Made by a program: the position numbers and the translations under genes
Shown: in pieces, positions 12,165 through 21,500 of the stretch
Layout of the letters: each line of letters starts with the position of its first letter
How positions within the stretch are numbered: position 1 is the first letter of the stretch
Notes under the pieces: generated by a model
Databases searched by the model: none
Told to the model about the DNA's origin: nothing
Seen by the model: only the letters and a program-made list of their open reading frames with translations
Source of the DNA: Crithidia expoeki
Lineage: Eukaryota > Euglenozoa > Kinetoplastea > Trypanosomatida > Trypanosomatidae
DNA length: 64,000 bases
NCBI GenBank assembly: GCA_900240875.1
Contig: OESE01000183.1
Coordinates: 124,001 to 188,000, forward strand
Direction of reading: 5' to 3'

Positions 12165-13214
12165 ATGCTTGAGTTCTTCCTCACATCGCAGCCAACGCGC
12201 CGCGTTGTGTGCCGAAACGAAGCCACGTACATCTACTTTTGGCCCTACCTCTTCACCAGCGAGGTCCCTGGTGCCCGCCCGCTGAGTCGCTGGGCCGCCC
12301 GCCGCGGTGCGGCCGTGCACGGCGCCGTTCGCCTGATGCCCAGCGACAACGCCGCCGCCTTGCACCAGTGCTACTTAACCGTCACCCGCCCAGTTGACGA
12401 AGGGCGGGCCCTCATCTCCCTCCCATCCCCTTTAGCCCTCGGCGTCTCCTCAACTGAGGCAAAGCGCGGCTCCTTTGCGGGGCGCTACAACCCGCTGGAG
12501 AGCTTGGCGCAACTGCTGGCGCGTGAGCTACACAATCCCCGCAGCCCCCATCGTCCTTATCTAGAGTTCCTCTACGACCTCCACAACACCGCCACCGAGG
12601 AGGATCAGGACGCCATGTTGGCAAATTTGAAGTATGACCGTGTCGGAGCGTTGGCCCAGCAACTGGAGGCGATGTACGCCGGCAACACGCTGCAGGCCCG
12701 CGGCGTCGCCAACGCGCCATTTCTCACAAAAGAGGAGCTCACCTCGCCGGCACAGCGGGTGGAGTGGGTGCGGCTGCAGCAGATGTTGCGCCGGCTGGAG
12801 CAGAGTGTCCCGCACTTCGCGGCCAAGTCGACGGCGTGGGCCCTGTCCATGGCGCTGAGTCGGTCCATGGAAGACGACGGTGAGGGGCGCACCCTCTACC
12901 CTCTCATCGATTTCTGCACGCACAGCTTCGACCCGAACGCGTGCGTGGTGGTAAGTAGCCAGAACAGCGCGAAGGGTGTACGGCCGGTGCAGTGGACAGC
13001 AGTGGACTGCGACAGCCCCTGCGTGCACCTCGTGACACGTCGTTCTCTCCAGGCGGGGGAACGGGTAACGGTGCGGTGGCACTGGAGGCCGGTAGAGACG
13101 CAGGAGGATGCAGATTTTTGGCGGATGCGCTTTGGCTACATCCCGCAGGGAACGGAAGCACGGAAAAGCAGGAACCCGCAAAATCAAAGCTCAGTGTTTT
13201 CTGGCGGTGGTTGA
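12165..13214 (+). CDS. SET-domain protein of the Rubisco-LSMT/SETD3 type, probably inactive
   Basis: 349 residues. The N-terminal part reads like the split SET fold (LSRWAARRGAAVHGAVRL, then TRPVDEGRALISLPSPL), and the C-terminal part has PLIDFCTHSFDPNACVVV followed by LQAGERVTVRWHW and FWRMRFGYIP. These match the order of SET motifs in LSMT/SETD3/SETD6 proteins. Two hallmarks are changed: the NHS motif is THS (252-254), and the sYG motif after the GE pair is RWHW (304-307), so no catalytic Tyr is visible. It may bind a partner without methylating it. The ATG at 12165 is the first in-frame ATG; the frame is open further upstream but only from a GTG. Confidence 0.65.
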   Translation: MLEFFLTSQPTRRVVCRNEATYIYFWPYLFTSEVPGARPLSRWAARRGAAVHGAVRLMPSDNAAALHQCYLTVTRPVDEGRALISLPSPLALGVSSTEAKRGSFAGRYNPLESLAQLLARELHNPRSPHRPYLEFLYDLHNTATEEDQDAMLANLKYDRVGALAQQLEAMYAGNTLQARGVANAPFLTKEELTSPAQRVEWVRLQQMLRRLEQSVPHFAAKSTAWALSMALSRSMEDDGEGRTLYPLIDFCTHSFDPNACVVVSSQNSAKGVRPVQWTAVDCDSPCVHLVTRRSLQAGERVTVRWHWRPVETQEDADFWRMRFGYIPQGTEARKSRNPQNQSSVFSGGG

Positions 13215-13800
13215 AGTACGTTTTTATGGATTTGTGTGCTGTCACACGTTTGTTTTTGCTGCTCTATGATAGATGCCACATTTCATCATCTGTGATAAAC
13301 AACAACACTTTTTTCACCCATCAAACGTCCGGTGCGACAGTCCACCATTTCACCTTTTTCCTACTGGCTCCTTACAGCTGTTTGAAGACAAGTAAGTAAG
13401 CAGATATTCCCAATGCCCTTTTTGTACATCCTCTTTATCTTACGAAGAGTAGTGCGCACACTTTGGAAACGTTGTCTGCAACTTTCCTTTCTGCCTTCTC
13501 ACCAGTCTCGCCAACCACAGAAACCAAGGCGAAAGCAGTTGTAGATACTTAGAACACACCTTCTCTTGCTTCGGTTTGTCACTGAGATTGCGCTTTCTCA
13601 TACTCGATAAATTAAATAAACAATCACCACTTTCGCTAGCACTTACACGCAGACACACAGAACCCAAAAGCCACCTAAGCAACCTCTCTCAAAAGATCCT
13701 CCCTTAATATTCTTAACCCTATCTACCTTTTTTTTTTTATCCGCAGCCGTGTCTAAGTCTCTGTGTGCTCTCGCAGTGTGTTTGGTGACGTATTTTCACG
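13215..13800. other. Spacer before PEX1
   Basis: No gene seen; it ends in a strong acceptor region. Confidence 0.6.
13728..13776 (+). promoter_or_regulatory. Candidate spliced-leader acceptors for PEX1
   Basis: An uninterrupted T-run of about a dozen bases leads to CCGCAG ending at 13746. A second CAG ends at 13776. Neither product would have an ATG before 13801. Confidence 0.6.
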
Positions 13801-16704
13801 ATGCAACAATCCTCTTTCGAAGTGGCGGTGGACAGGACCAGCCAACACTCCTTCGTCACAGCTTCGCAGCACTACTTGAACAGTGTCCTGCAACCGCTGT
13901 ACAGTGGGCACCTGCCTCCGGCGGTGCCGCTGCGCGTCACCGGCCAGAGCGGCAAGGAAATCTACGTGGGCTGCCTCACCGCCAACCCGCACAACCTGTC
14001 CAAGTTCAAAATTCTCTTTCCACTTGCGCTCTGTTCCAACCTTGGGCTTCGGGAGGGCGAACTCATCGAGTGCCTACCGCTCTCCAATGCGCCACGCGCG
14101 ACCAAGGTGCTGGTCGCGCCGCTCACCGTCGACGACAGCGAGGTGGTGGAGCAGAACGCTCTGCGCATTGAGAATTCTTTACTGCAGCAGGTGCAGGTGG
14201 TGTTTCCCTCCATGATCATCTCTGTCGCCATCTACCCGGGCGTCTCCGCGAAGGTGATCGTGACGTCCATCGAATGCGGCACCGCCGAGGAGAAGCTGCG
14301 CAGCGGCTGTGCGACGATGCACGAGGGCACGCACTTCGTCATCGCGACGCGGGTGCGGCGGGAGGTGGCGGACGCGGCGGCGGCAGCAGGAAGCGACGCA
14401 TCGCCGACGTGGGCCTTCGTGCGTGGGTGGCCGTCTTCGAAGCCGTCAACTGCCGACAGGGACAATGGCGCGGAGGTTGAACGCGTGAAGGTCGGCGCCG
14501 CGACCGCAGACAAGTACCACTGGAAGAACGGCACCGTCCTCGGCGCCCTCGACTGCGCGACGGTAGCCACGCTCGACAAGGAGGATCTGACACCGGGCTT
14601 TCTACGCACGTACCTGAAGAAGGTGGTGGTGTCAGTGGAGGAGGTGTGCAGGGCTGAAGACGGCACTGTGGTCAAGAAAGGCGGGAAGATGGAAGAAGAC
14701 AACTATGAAGTGTGCGAATTGGACTTCTTGAGACAGGCCACGAACGTCCTCCTCACCCCGCACGCCATCGACCCCCCTGCTCCGGGGACTGGCGACGCAA
14801 AGCAGCCGACGGGCAACGCCTCACCAGCGACAGCAGTGGCTGCGACTGAGTCTCCGTTCGTGTCACAGCCGTCCGCGGTGAGCCTGGAAGACGTGGCCAA
14901 GGTGCACGGCAACGTTGTGCAGGAACTACGGCAACACCTCCTCGCCGCCCTTTACCAGGCCGCCATCCCGCACTTCACCAACTTGCACCAAAACAACGTC
15001 CTTCTTTGCGGCGGCAAAGGTTTCGGCAAGTCGACGGTGGTGCGCGCGGTGCTGAACACGCTGTCGAATGTGCACACGGTATCGCTGGAGTGCGGCAAGA
15101 CAAAGTCGTTCTCTGCCGACGTCGCGAGGGCGCTGACAGAGTGCGTGCTGTGCCAGCCAGCGGTGCTGGTGCTGGAGAACTTCGACAGCATCGCACCGGC
15201 TCAGCAGGAGGGCAACGTGGCGGCGATGTCAGCCATGACGCAGGCGACGCTGGAGTGTACACTGACGCGTTTCTGCTACCAGTTCTCCGTCCGCCCTGGT
15301 GGGGCGGTGGTGGTGCTGGCGACCTGCTCAAGTCGCGACGCTGTGCATGAATCGCTTCGCTCTGCGTACTGCTTCCGACAAGTGCTGACTCTCGAGGCGC
15401 TGAACCGCGCCTCGCGCACGGTGTTGGCGGCGCAGCTATTCCCGAGCGCCGCCAGCGAGGAGGTGGCCGCAGCGACGGCGCTAATGGACAACTACACTCC
15501 GTTCGATGTAAAGCAACTGGCGTCGCGCATGCGGGCGATGATGGCTGCTGAACCGAACCTATCGCTACGCGCGTGTGCCGAAGCGTGTGTGGTGTCCTTC
15601 ACCCCACTGGCCCACACTGGCATCAGCTTCCTCAAGGGCGACAAGGTGTCGTGGGAGTCCATTGGTGGTCTTGAGGAGGCGAAGAAAGTGCTATACAACA
15701 CCCTGGTGCTCCCGATCAAGCACCCGCAGCTGTTTGCCCGGCTGCCCCTCAAGACGCGGAGCGGCATCCTTCTCTACGGACCGTCCGGGTGCGGCAAGAC
15801 GTTTATCCTTGAATCCCTCATCAACGCGGAGAACCTGCACTGCATCGTGATAAACGGGCCGGAGGTGTTCGGCAAGTACATTGGGCAGAGCGAACAGAAG
15901 ATCCGCGACGTCTTTGAGAAGGCGCAGGCGGCGGCGCCATGCGTTGTCTTCTTCGACGAGTTCGACTCCGTGGCCCCGCAACGCGGTGCCGATGACTCGG
16001 GTGTGACAGATCGCGTGGTGAACCAGCTGCTGTGCTACCTCGACGGCGTGGAAGGCCGCAAGGACGTTTTTGTGGTGGCGGCATCGAGCCGACCAGACCT
16101 CATCGACGCAGCACTCTTGCGGCCCGGGCGGCTGGACAAAGCGGTGGTGTGCCCGGTGCCGAGTGAGGACGACCGCGTCGCCATCCTGCGCAGCCTGTTG
16201 AGCAAAACGTCAGCTCACTTCAGCGACGACGAGCTGCGGCAAGTGGCGCGGCGGACGGAGAAGTGGACACCGGCGGACCTATCGGCGATGGTGTCGTCCG
16301 CGAACACGCTCGTGAACATGCGGTTCATGGAAAATCTGACGAAGCAGGCGGCGGAACGCAGCGCCAACGCGGCGAGCGCGCGCGGTGGCCTTCTCGGCGG
16401 CGATGGCGAGGATGGCTTCATCATCGCCAACCTCGGCGGCGGCGCGACACGCGAGAAGGTGAGTGACGCGCTGAAGCCGCTGGCGCAGGCAGCCTGCGCC
16501 GCAGCAGGTGGCACAGGTTCAGGCAAGGCGGCACTGGCGGCGGAGAAAATGACAATGGAAGACCTGTGGAAGTCTGTCGAGTCCACGCGGCCGTCGCTGT
16601 CAGAGAGGGACATTCAAAAGCACGAGCGCATTCACGCCTTGTTTTCCAAGGGCAAGACCGTCCCTCCGCCGAAGCCGCCTGGCACGCGCCTCGTGACGCG
16701 GTAA
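13801..16704 (+). CDS. PEX1: Peroxin 1, AAA ATPase of glycosome biogenesis
   Basis: 967 residues. The N-terminal ~170 residues match the double-psi barrel domain of PEX1 (LREGELIECLPL, PRATKVLVAPLTVDD). Two AAA modules follow. D1 has Walker A GGKGFGKS at about 404 but a weak Walker B (VLVLENFD). D2 is canonical, with GPSGCGKT at about 660-667, FFDEFDSVAP at about 717, then GVTDRVVNQLL and SRPDLIDAALLRPGRLDK, which are diagnostic of PEX1. With PEX6 it extracts the receptor PEX5 from the membrane of peroxisomes, here glycosomes. A strong D2 and a degenerate D1 are usual for PEX1. It is somewhat shorter than the human protein. Assignment is firm. Confidence 0.95.
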   Translation: MQQSSFEVAVDRTSQHSFVTASQHYLNSVLQPLYSGHLPPAVPLRVTGQSGKEIYVGCLTANPHNLSKFKILFPLALCSNLGLREGELIECLPLSNAPRATKVLVAPLTVDDSEVVEQNALRIENSLLQQVQVVFPSMIISVAIYPGVSAKVIVTSIECGTAEEKLRSGCATMHEGTHFVIATRVRREVADAAAAAGSDASPTWAFVRGWPSSKPSTADRDNGAEVERVKVGAATADKYHWKNGTVLGALDCATVATLDKEDLTPGFLRTYLKKVVVSVEEVCRAEDGTVVKKGGKMEEDNYEVCELDFLRQATNVLLTPHAIDPPAPGTGDAKQPTGNASPATAVAATESPFVSQPSAVSLEDVAKVHGNVVQELRQHLLAALYQAAIPHFTNLHQNNVLLCGGKGFGKSTVVRAVLNTLSNVHTVSLECGKTKSFSADVARALTECVLCQPAVLVLENFDSIAPAQQEGNVAAMSAMTQATLECTLTRFCYQFSVRPGGAVVVLATCSSRDAVHESLRSAYCFRQVLTLEALNRASRTVLAAQLFPSAASEEVAAATALMDNYTPFDVKQLASRMRAMMAAEPNLSLRACAEACVVSFTPLAHTGISFLKGDKVSWESIGGLEEAKKVLYNTLVLPIKHPQLFARLPLKTRSGILLYGPSGCGKTFILESLINAENLHCIVINGPEVFGKYIGQSEQKIRDVFEKAQAAAPCVVFFDEFDSVAPQRGADDSGVTDRVVNQLLCYLDGVEGRKDVFVVAASSRPDLIDAALLRPGRLDKAVVCPVPSEDDRVAILRSLLSKTSAHFSDDELRQVARRTEKWTPADLSAMVSSANTLVNMRFMENLTKQAAERSANAASARGGLLGGDGEDGFIIANLGGGATREKVSDALKPLAQAACAAAGGTGSGKAALAAEKMTMEDLWKSVESTRPSLSERDIQKHERIHALFSKGKTVPPPKPPGTRLVTR

Positions 16705-17095
16705 CCTTCCTGTATGTTTGTTTGATTCACTGACTGTGCAAGATCATTGTTGCGCACCTCTTTTTTCTTCTGTCAGTCTTTCTACGTGTGCTTGTGCCGT
16801 TGACCTTTTCCGAAGTGAACATATAAAAAATAAAACCACCATGCACAACGACGGCGCTAGACCAATAAAGCCATCCACCGCCGCGAGGGCTACCGGCGGC
16901 GCGTCGCCGCCGTGAGGAAAGCCGCCGCCTGCCCCCCCTCCCCCACCACCACCGCCCGGAACCCCTCCTCTCCCCCCGCCACATCTCGCCCTACACGACC
17001 ACCGAAGCACACGCGATGCACAACCAAGCCCGACACCGGCGGACAAAGAAACCCGGCCACCGGAGAAGAGGCAAAATTCAACATGAGGAAAAAAG
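16705..17095. other. Spacer with C-rich tract before the tRNA cluster
   Basis: No protein gene seen. From about 16917 to 16985 the + strand is very C-rich and nearly free of G, so the minus strand carries several G-runs that could form a G-quadruplex. Confidence 0.6.
17089..17094 (-). terminator. Pol III terminator of tRNA-Asn
   Basis: Six A on the + strand (T6 on the minus strand) directly after the 3' end of the minus-strand tRNA-Asn. Confidence 0.8.
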
Positions 17096-17168
17096 CTCCT
17101 CCCGTTGGATTCGAACCAACGACCTGTAGGTTAACAGCCTAACGCGCTGCCGACTGCGCCAGGGAGGA
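17096..17168 (-). tRNA. tRNA-Asn(GTT)
   Basis: 73 nt including the discriminator G. The minus strand folds as a full cloverleaf with acceptor TCCTCCC/GGGAGGA, anticodon loop CTGTTAA (anticodon GTT) and T-arm loop TTCGAAT. The first 72 positions are identical to the + strand copy at 17669. Internal Pol III boxes are intact. The encoded product reads AAC and AAU. Confidence 0.95.
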
Positions 17169-17231
17169 TCTGTCGTTAAGTATCGTGACAAAGTAACATA
17201 GCATGTCAACGCGGTAAGAAACCGCGTTGAC

Positions 17232-17236
17232 AAAAA
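17232..17236 (-). terminator. Pol III terminator of tRNA-Tyr
   Basis: Five A on the + strand (T5 on the minus strand), four bases after the tRNA-Tyr 3' end. Confidence 0.7.
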
Positions 17237-17240
17237 GAAC

Positions 17241-17324
17241 TCCTTCCGGCCGGAATCGAACCAGCGACCCTGTGATGCCTGCTTGCTCTACAGTCACATG
17301 CTCTACCAATTGAGCTACAGAAGG
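17241..17324 (-). tRNA. tRNA-Tyr(GTA) with 11-nt intron
   Basis: 84 nt on the minus strand. The acceptor stem is CCTTCTG/CGGAAGG with discriminator A; the T-arm is GCTGG/CCGGC. The anticodon stem TGTGA/TCACA encloses 18 bases rather than 7, leaving an 11-nt intron just 3' of the anticodon GTA. The trypanosome tRNA-Tyr is known to be the intron-bearing tRNA, with an 11-nt intron that is edited before splicing. This matches in position and size. Confidence 0.95.
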
Positions 17325-17375
17325 TTGTAGCAACAAAACAAAATCACTAGCGTACACATACAAAGTTGATGTACG

Positions 17376-17379
17376 AAAA
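17376..17379 (-). terminator. Pol III terminator of tRNA-Arg
   Basis: Four A on the + strand (T4 on the minus strand), shortly after the 3' end of tRNA-Arg. Confidence 0.65.
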
Positions 17380-17382
17380 CTA

Positions 17383-17454
17383 AGGCCACTGCGAGAATCG
17401 AACTCGCGACCCCCACTTTACGAGAGTGGTGCACTGCCACTGTGCTAAGCGGCC
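17383..17454 (-). tRNA. tRNA-Arg(TCG)
   Basis: 72 nt on the minus strand including discriminator T. Acceptor GGCCGCT/AGTGGCC, anticodon stem CCACT/AGTGG around loop CTCGTAA gives anticodon TCG. The T-arm is GCGAG/CTCGC with loop TTCGATT. It lies head to head with tRNA-Pro, 80 bases apart. Confidence 0.93.
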
Positions 17455-17534
17455 GACAGCGCAACGGGCAGAAACGCGAAGACAATTACATAAAAGTAGT
17501 ACCACTTTTTCTTGTTCTGTTTTGCCTTGAGCGC

Positions 17535-17606
17535 GGCCGCTTGGTCTAGTGGTATGATTCCCGCTTCGGGTGCGGGAGGTCAGGGGTTCAATTCCCCTAG
17601 CGGCCC
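17535..17606 (+). tRNA. tRNA-Pro(CGG)
   Basis: 72 nt including discriminator C. Acceptor GGCCGCT/AGCGGCC, anticodon stem CCCGC/GCGGG around loop TTCGGGT gives anticodon CGG. The T-arm is AGGGG/CCCCT with loop TTCAATT. Confidence 0.93.
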
Positions 17607-17611
17607 TTTTT
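17607..17611 (+). terminator. Pol III terminator of tRNA-Pro
   Basis: Five T directly after the tRNA 3' end. Confidence 0.75.
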
Positions 17612-17668
17612 GCTTTTCAACAGCAACGTGTGGAAAGTTAGCTGGACCGTGTTAATAATCTTGCCGAA

Positions 17669-17741
17669 TCCTCCCTGGCGCAGTCGGCAGCGCGTTAGGC
17701 TGTTAACCTACAGGTCGTTGGTTCGAATCCAACGGGAGGAG
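17669..17741 (+). tRNA. tRNA-Asn(GTT), second copy
   Basis: Same 73-nt sequence as the minus-strand tRNA-Asn at 17096, in the opposite direction. The two form an inverted repeat around the Tyr, Arg and Pro genes. Anticodon GTT. Confidence 0.95.
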
Positions 17742-17748
17742 TTTTTTT
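17742..17748 (+). terminator. Pol III terminator of tRNA-Asn copy 2
   Basis: Seven T directly after the discriminator base. Confidence 0.8.
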
Positions 17749-18587
17749 GTCCAAACGGAAAACCCTAAAAGCTCAGAAGGGATTGTAATTCGTACGCCTT
17801 TACGTCACCTTCCTCACTGTGGCCTGCAAAGTTGTTTAACAATCGACAGTTGAACCATCAACGGAAAAAAAAAATAATGCTACTTCACGTACAGCTGCCC
17901 TTCTGCACCTGAGGCTGTCTTTCCCCATCACTGAAACGCAACAATCAGCAACAACAGCACTTTGCGCGGCGACAGCTCTCCGCTCAACCCCCCCCCTCCC
18001 TTCGCACTCCTTACTCCACACATCAATGCTACCCAGCGGGAGTTTTCTTCTGTTCATCATAGTTGCGACCCACCACAGCGAAACACTTAAACGATTGCTC
18101 TCGTCGTTGGAGCTTAACTTGACAAATGTGTTCACTAAGTAACGTAGCGTTTTATCGACTATATTCACCCAAATACGTTTCACTTTCGTGTAGTCAGAAC
18201 ACTTGAACCGTTCCAAAGAAGATTTGAAGAAAGACCGATTAAGCAAAGCCGTCACCTAATAAAACAAAACATAAACAACCTGGCAGAACACGCACCTGCC
18301 ATTACGAAAGCCACACAACTTCAGCTGTGAAAGAAAAACTGTGCCAACCCACTGGCAAAGCACTCTCAACGTAACTAGTCAACGAAGTCACTTTACCCAA
18401 ACATTACAATCAATAACTTTTTTGTACACCAACTGTATTCGTTTTTATCACAACTTCCTATTTGCTCGGCAACAACTAAAAACCTCCCGAAGAATTGTAT
18501 AACATAATGCACTGCTCGTTATCCGTCTCCCTAAGTACACAGTAAGGAAATGTTCTCACATTTAAGCGGAATCACAACAACAGCAAA
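17749..18587. other. Spacer between the tRNA cluster and the giant solenoid gene
   Basis: No supported gene. Unlike most spacers here the + strand is rich in C and A rather than T, with a run of C at about 17989-18000. An acceptor for the next gene is not obvious. A minus-strand frame at 17836-18255 (139 codons) has no recognised features. Confidence 0.55.
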
Positions 18588-21500
18588 ATGAACCCAGAAC
18601 AAGAGACTCTTGCTGCGGTTTGGCACAAAGCGAAGAAACCATCGCGAAACGCTGCCATGCTCACGCACAACTTGAGAGCCACATTTCGCTTTCTCGAGAC
18701 ACAATGGGATGACAAAGCACGACAAATTATTGGAACACTTGTTGCAGTCAACTCGAGCCGCATGCCCACCACAATCTGGGCAGCACTCTTCCAGCAGCTG
18801 CGGGAAACAAACTCTTTGGCAATTAAAGTGTACATTCTCAAGCAATTTGCAAACGTGTGCTGGACAGTTCCTCTCGCACAGGGCCTTAACGCATTTCGCA
18901 CTTTTGCGCTTGAGATTCGACCGCTTTTGTGGGACATTCAAATTGTCACAAACAGCGCTTTTCAGAAGCACTTTTCCACAATTGTTTTTTTCCTCAAGAG
19001 CTACGCAGAGGAAAAACTGGCGCTGGATTTGTTTAATATAATGTACAGGAATTTAGTCAAGTGGAAGCAAGCAGCCGCCATCCGTGCCGCCTCAAGCGTG
19101 ATCGCGCAACTGGTGTTACGCATTCCACATTGCCCGCCGGCTGATGAACTTCTCCGCCGCGCAAGGAAAGACATGGACTTTTTTGGCTACATTATTTTAC
19201 TGGAGACTACTATCGCAGTTGACAACAATGGCGAATCTGCTGTTAACCCCGAACGTTTAAACTTTTTCTGCGAGGAGGTAGACAACGCATTGCGTTACAT
19301 CGCTGAGTCGTTCGTAGAGTATCACAATGCCATTCCGCCGTGCATCAGCTCGTACCGTCGATTGAGAAGCACTCACGCAAACTGGGAAACAGCTTACGCT
19401 GGTGCGCTTTCAAACGCTATTCTCGCATATCTGGAGTCGGAAAAAGCAAGCAAGCTTCTAGTATGTCCATTTTTGCAGTTTTTGCAAACCACCTCGCACA
19501 CCTGGCCTGGCGACCGCAACGTCATTCTTTGGCAGCTTACGGATAACCCGGATCCCTTTGTTCGAGCCGACGCATTTCTCGCGCTTGCCAGTAAAGCTCA
19601 CCTTCTCGATGCTTCGGAAAAAAGGCTGATGATTGCAGAGCTGATGGAGAAATTGCGCCACTTTATCGAAGAAAACTGCAGCTATACTATAGTTGCCATC
19701 CTGAAGTACCTCAAAGTACTCATGTTCCACGAAGATATACCGTCGTCCACACAACAATTGTACTTGGCGCGGCTGTTGCACATTTCCTGCCGCCTTGGGA
19801 ATGAATTTAAAACCGACACACCTGTTCAACTCGAGTTGCTTTCCTTGTTTGCTGCAGCTCCTATTGCACCAACAGCTGTGCAAACATATGCTCTAAAAGT
19901 CTTTTTAGAGGCGGACGACCGCGCCGTGGCGAAACAAGCGTTTCAAACACTTATTAACGTCTTAGCATCGTCGTTGCCAGTTGCAGCAACTCTGGCTTTT
20001 GAACAGTTCGGCACGCCGGTCGGCTACCTCGAAGGCATATTTTGGGATGAATTTGAAGAACACAACGAGCTGGCATCACCGTTTGGGGTCTGCGTGCAAA
20101 ACTACGAGACGCTATCAACAGTAGTGCACCGGCGTTTCCTTCAGGTGCCGCTGAATAACCCAGCTGATGGTTTTAGCAACCTTGTTGCTTGCGACGCTGT
20201 AAAACAATTATGCAAATTCGCCGAACTGAAGAAATGTTCCGCTTTTCTTTCGCAACACTCCACTTTAACGATTGTGGCTCAGATACTGTTATCTCATGAG
20301 TCAATGTCAAGCGACGTCTACGTTTCTCTGGTTCAGGCAGCTTTTGCATGTGCGTCACTGGAGGACTGCGAAACACGCGCTAACGTCAGCTTATTTGTTT
20401 GTCTCATGCAACATTCTTGGAGTGTTTTGGTAGACTGCGCCACTTCGCTACATCAAGAATTCGCTCTCGCCGTTGACCTGCCCGGCTACCGTTTTTTTCG
20501 CAGTGACGCAAGCCCTTCTTATCTTCGTAATCTTATCACCGAATGCAAGGATGTTGCACTCTCGAACGAGGTGCCCGTCTACTCAAGTGTGTTTTTCCAA
20601 ATAATCGAAGGCAATATTCAGCTCTTTGCGAAATGCGTCGAAGCGTTAAAATTCTCGCCACTGTTTATGAGTGAGGTTATGCACGCATTAAATCAGATTT
20701 TTAAGTTGTGCGACACTTTTTTCCATTGTACACCAAAACTAACACTTCGCCTTCTAAGAAGTATCTTTGACACAGTTGTTTCTTTTGAAGCTGTGAGTAA
20801 ACTCGGTGAGCATTTTTTGTACGAACTGACTACTCGGTTTTCAAAATGCTGTAGCTCTCTTGTAAATCGTGCAGTCACGTTAGACTTTTCATCGTATTGT
20901 CCCGATTTGTGCGATTTTTTGCTTCTCTGCCTCCAACAGGATAAGGGCAAGTCAAGAGGTGCTTTTTCGGAACTTATTTCAAACAATTGGGGCACAGTGG
21001 CTGATCTTGTAGCTTTTTGCAAGGATATCTCTGCCGTTTGCAGCACTCAGAAAGAGTGCGAAGCCACTCTATCTCTTTTACGGCTGATGCGTTGCCTGTG
21101 CTGGAGCCCCTATTTTTTGCACATCAGAGAGGTTGTTTCAAAAGAAGTCATAGGGGAAATTGCACAAAATTCTGAACACTGGAGCTGGTTTCTGGAAAGA
21201 GAAGAGTGCCGCAAAATTATTTTTGACTTGCAAAGCGCATTTCTTATGGGTGGGGAAGCGATGCATTGTGTAATAAACCAGATTATTTGCAATGAAAACC
21301 CTCCGAAAGACTTCTTTGTGTTTTTTGAAAAGGTTGTCGACTTCTTCCATAATAACGACGCACAAACTCAAATCGTACTGAAACAAAAGTTATTTGAACA
21401 GCACAGTGGCATTTGCCTCATTTCTCTAGCTGCAATTGATAATTTTTATCTCCCCGCTGCTGTCGAGTTTGTTTTAGCATCACCGGTGGAGGTGTACTTA

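Noticed and set aside
17836-18255. Minus-strand 139-codon frame next to the tRNA cluster
   Set aside because: No recognisable domain, no acceptor signal on that strand and composition like the spacer.
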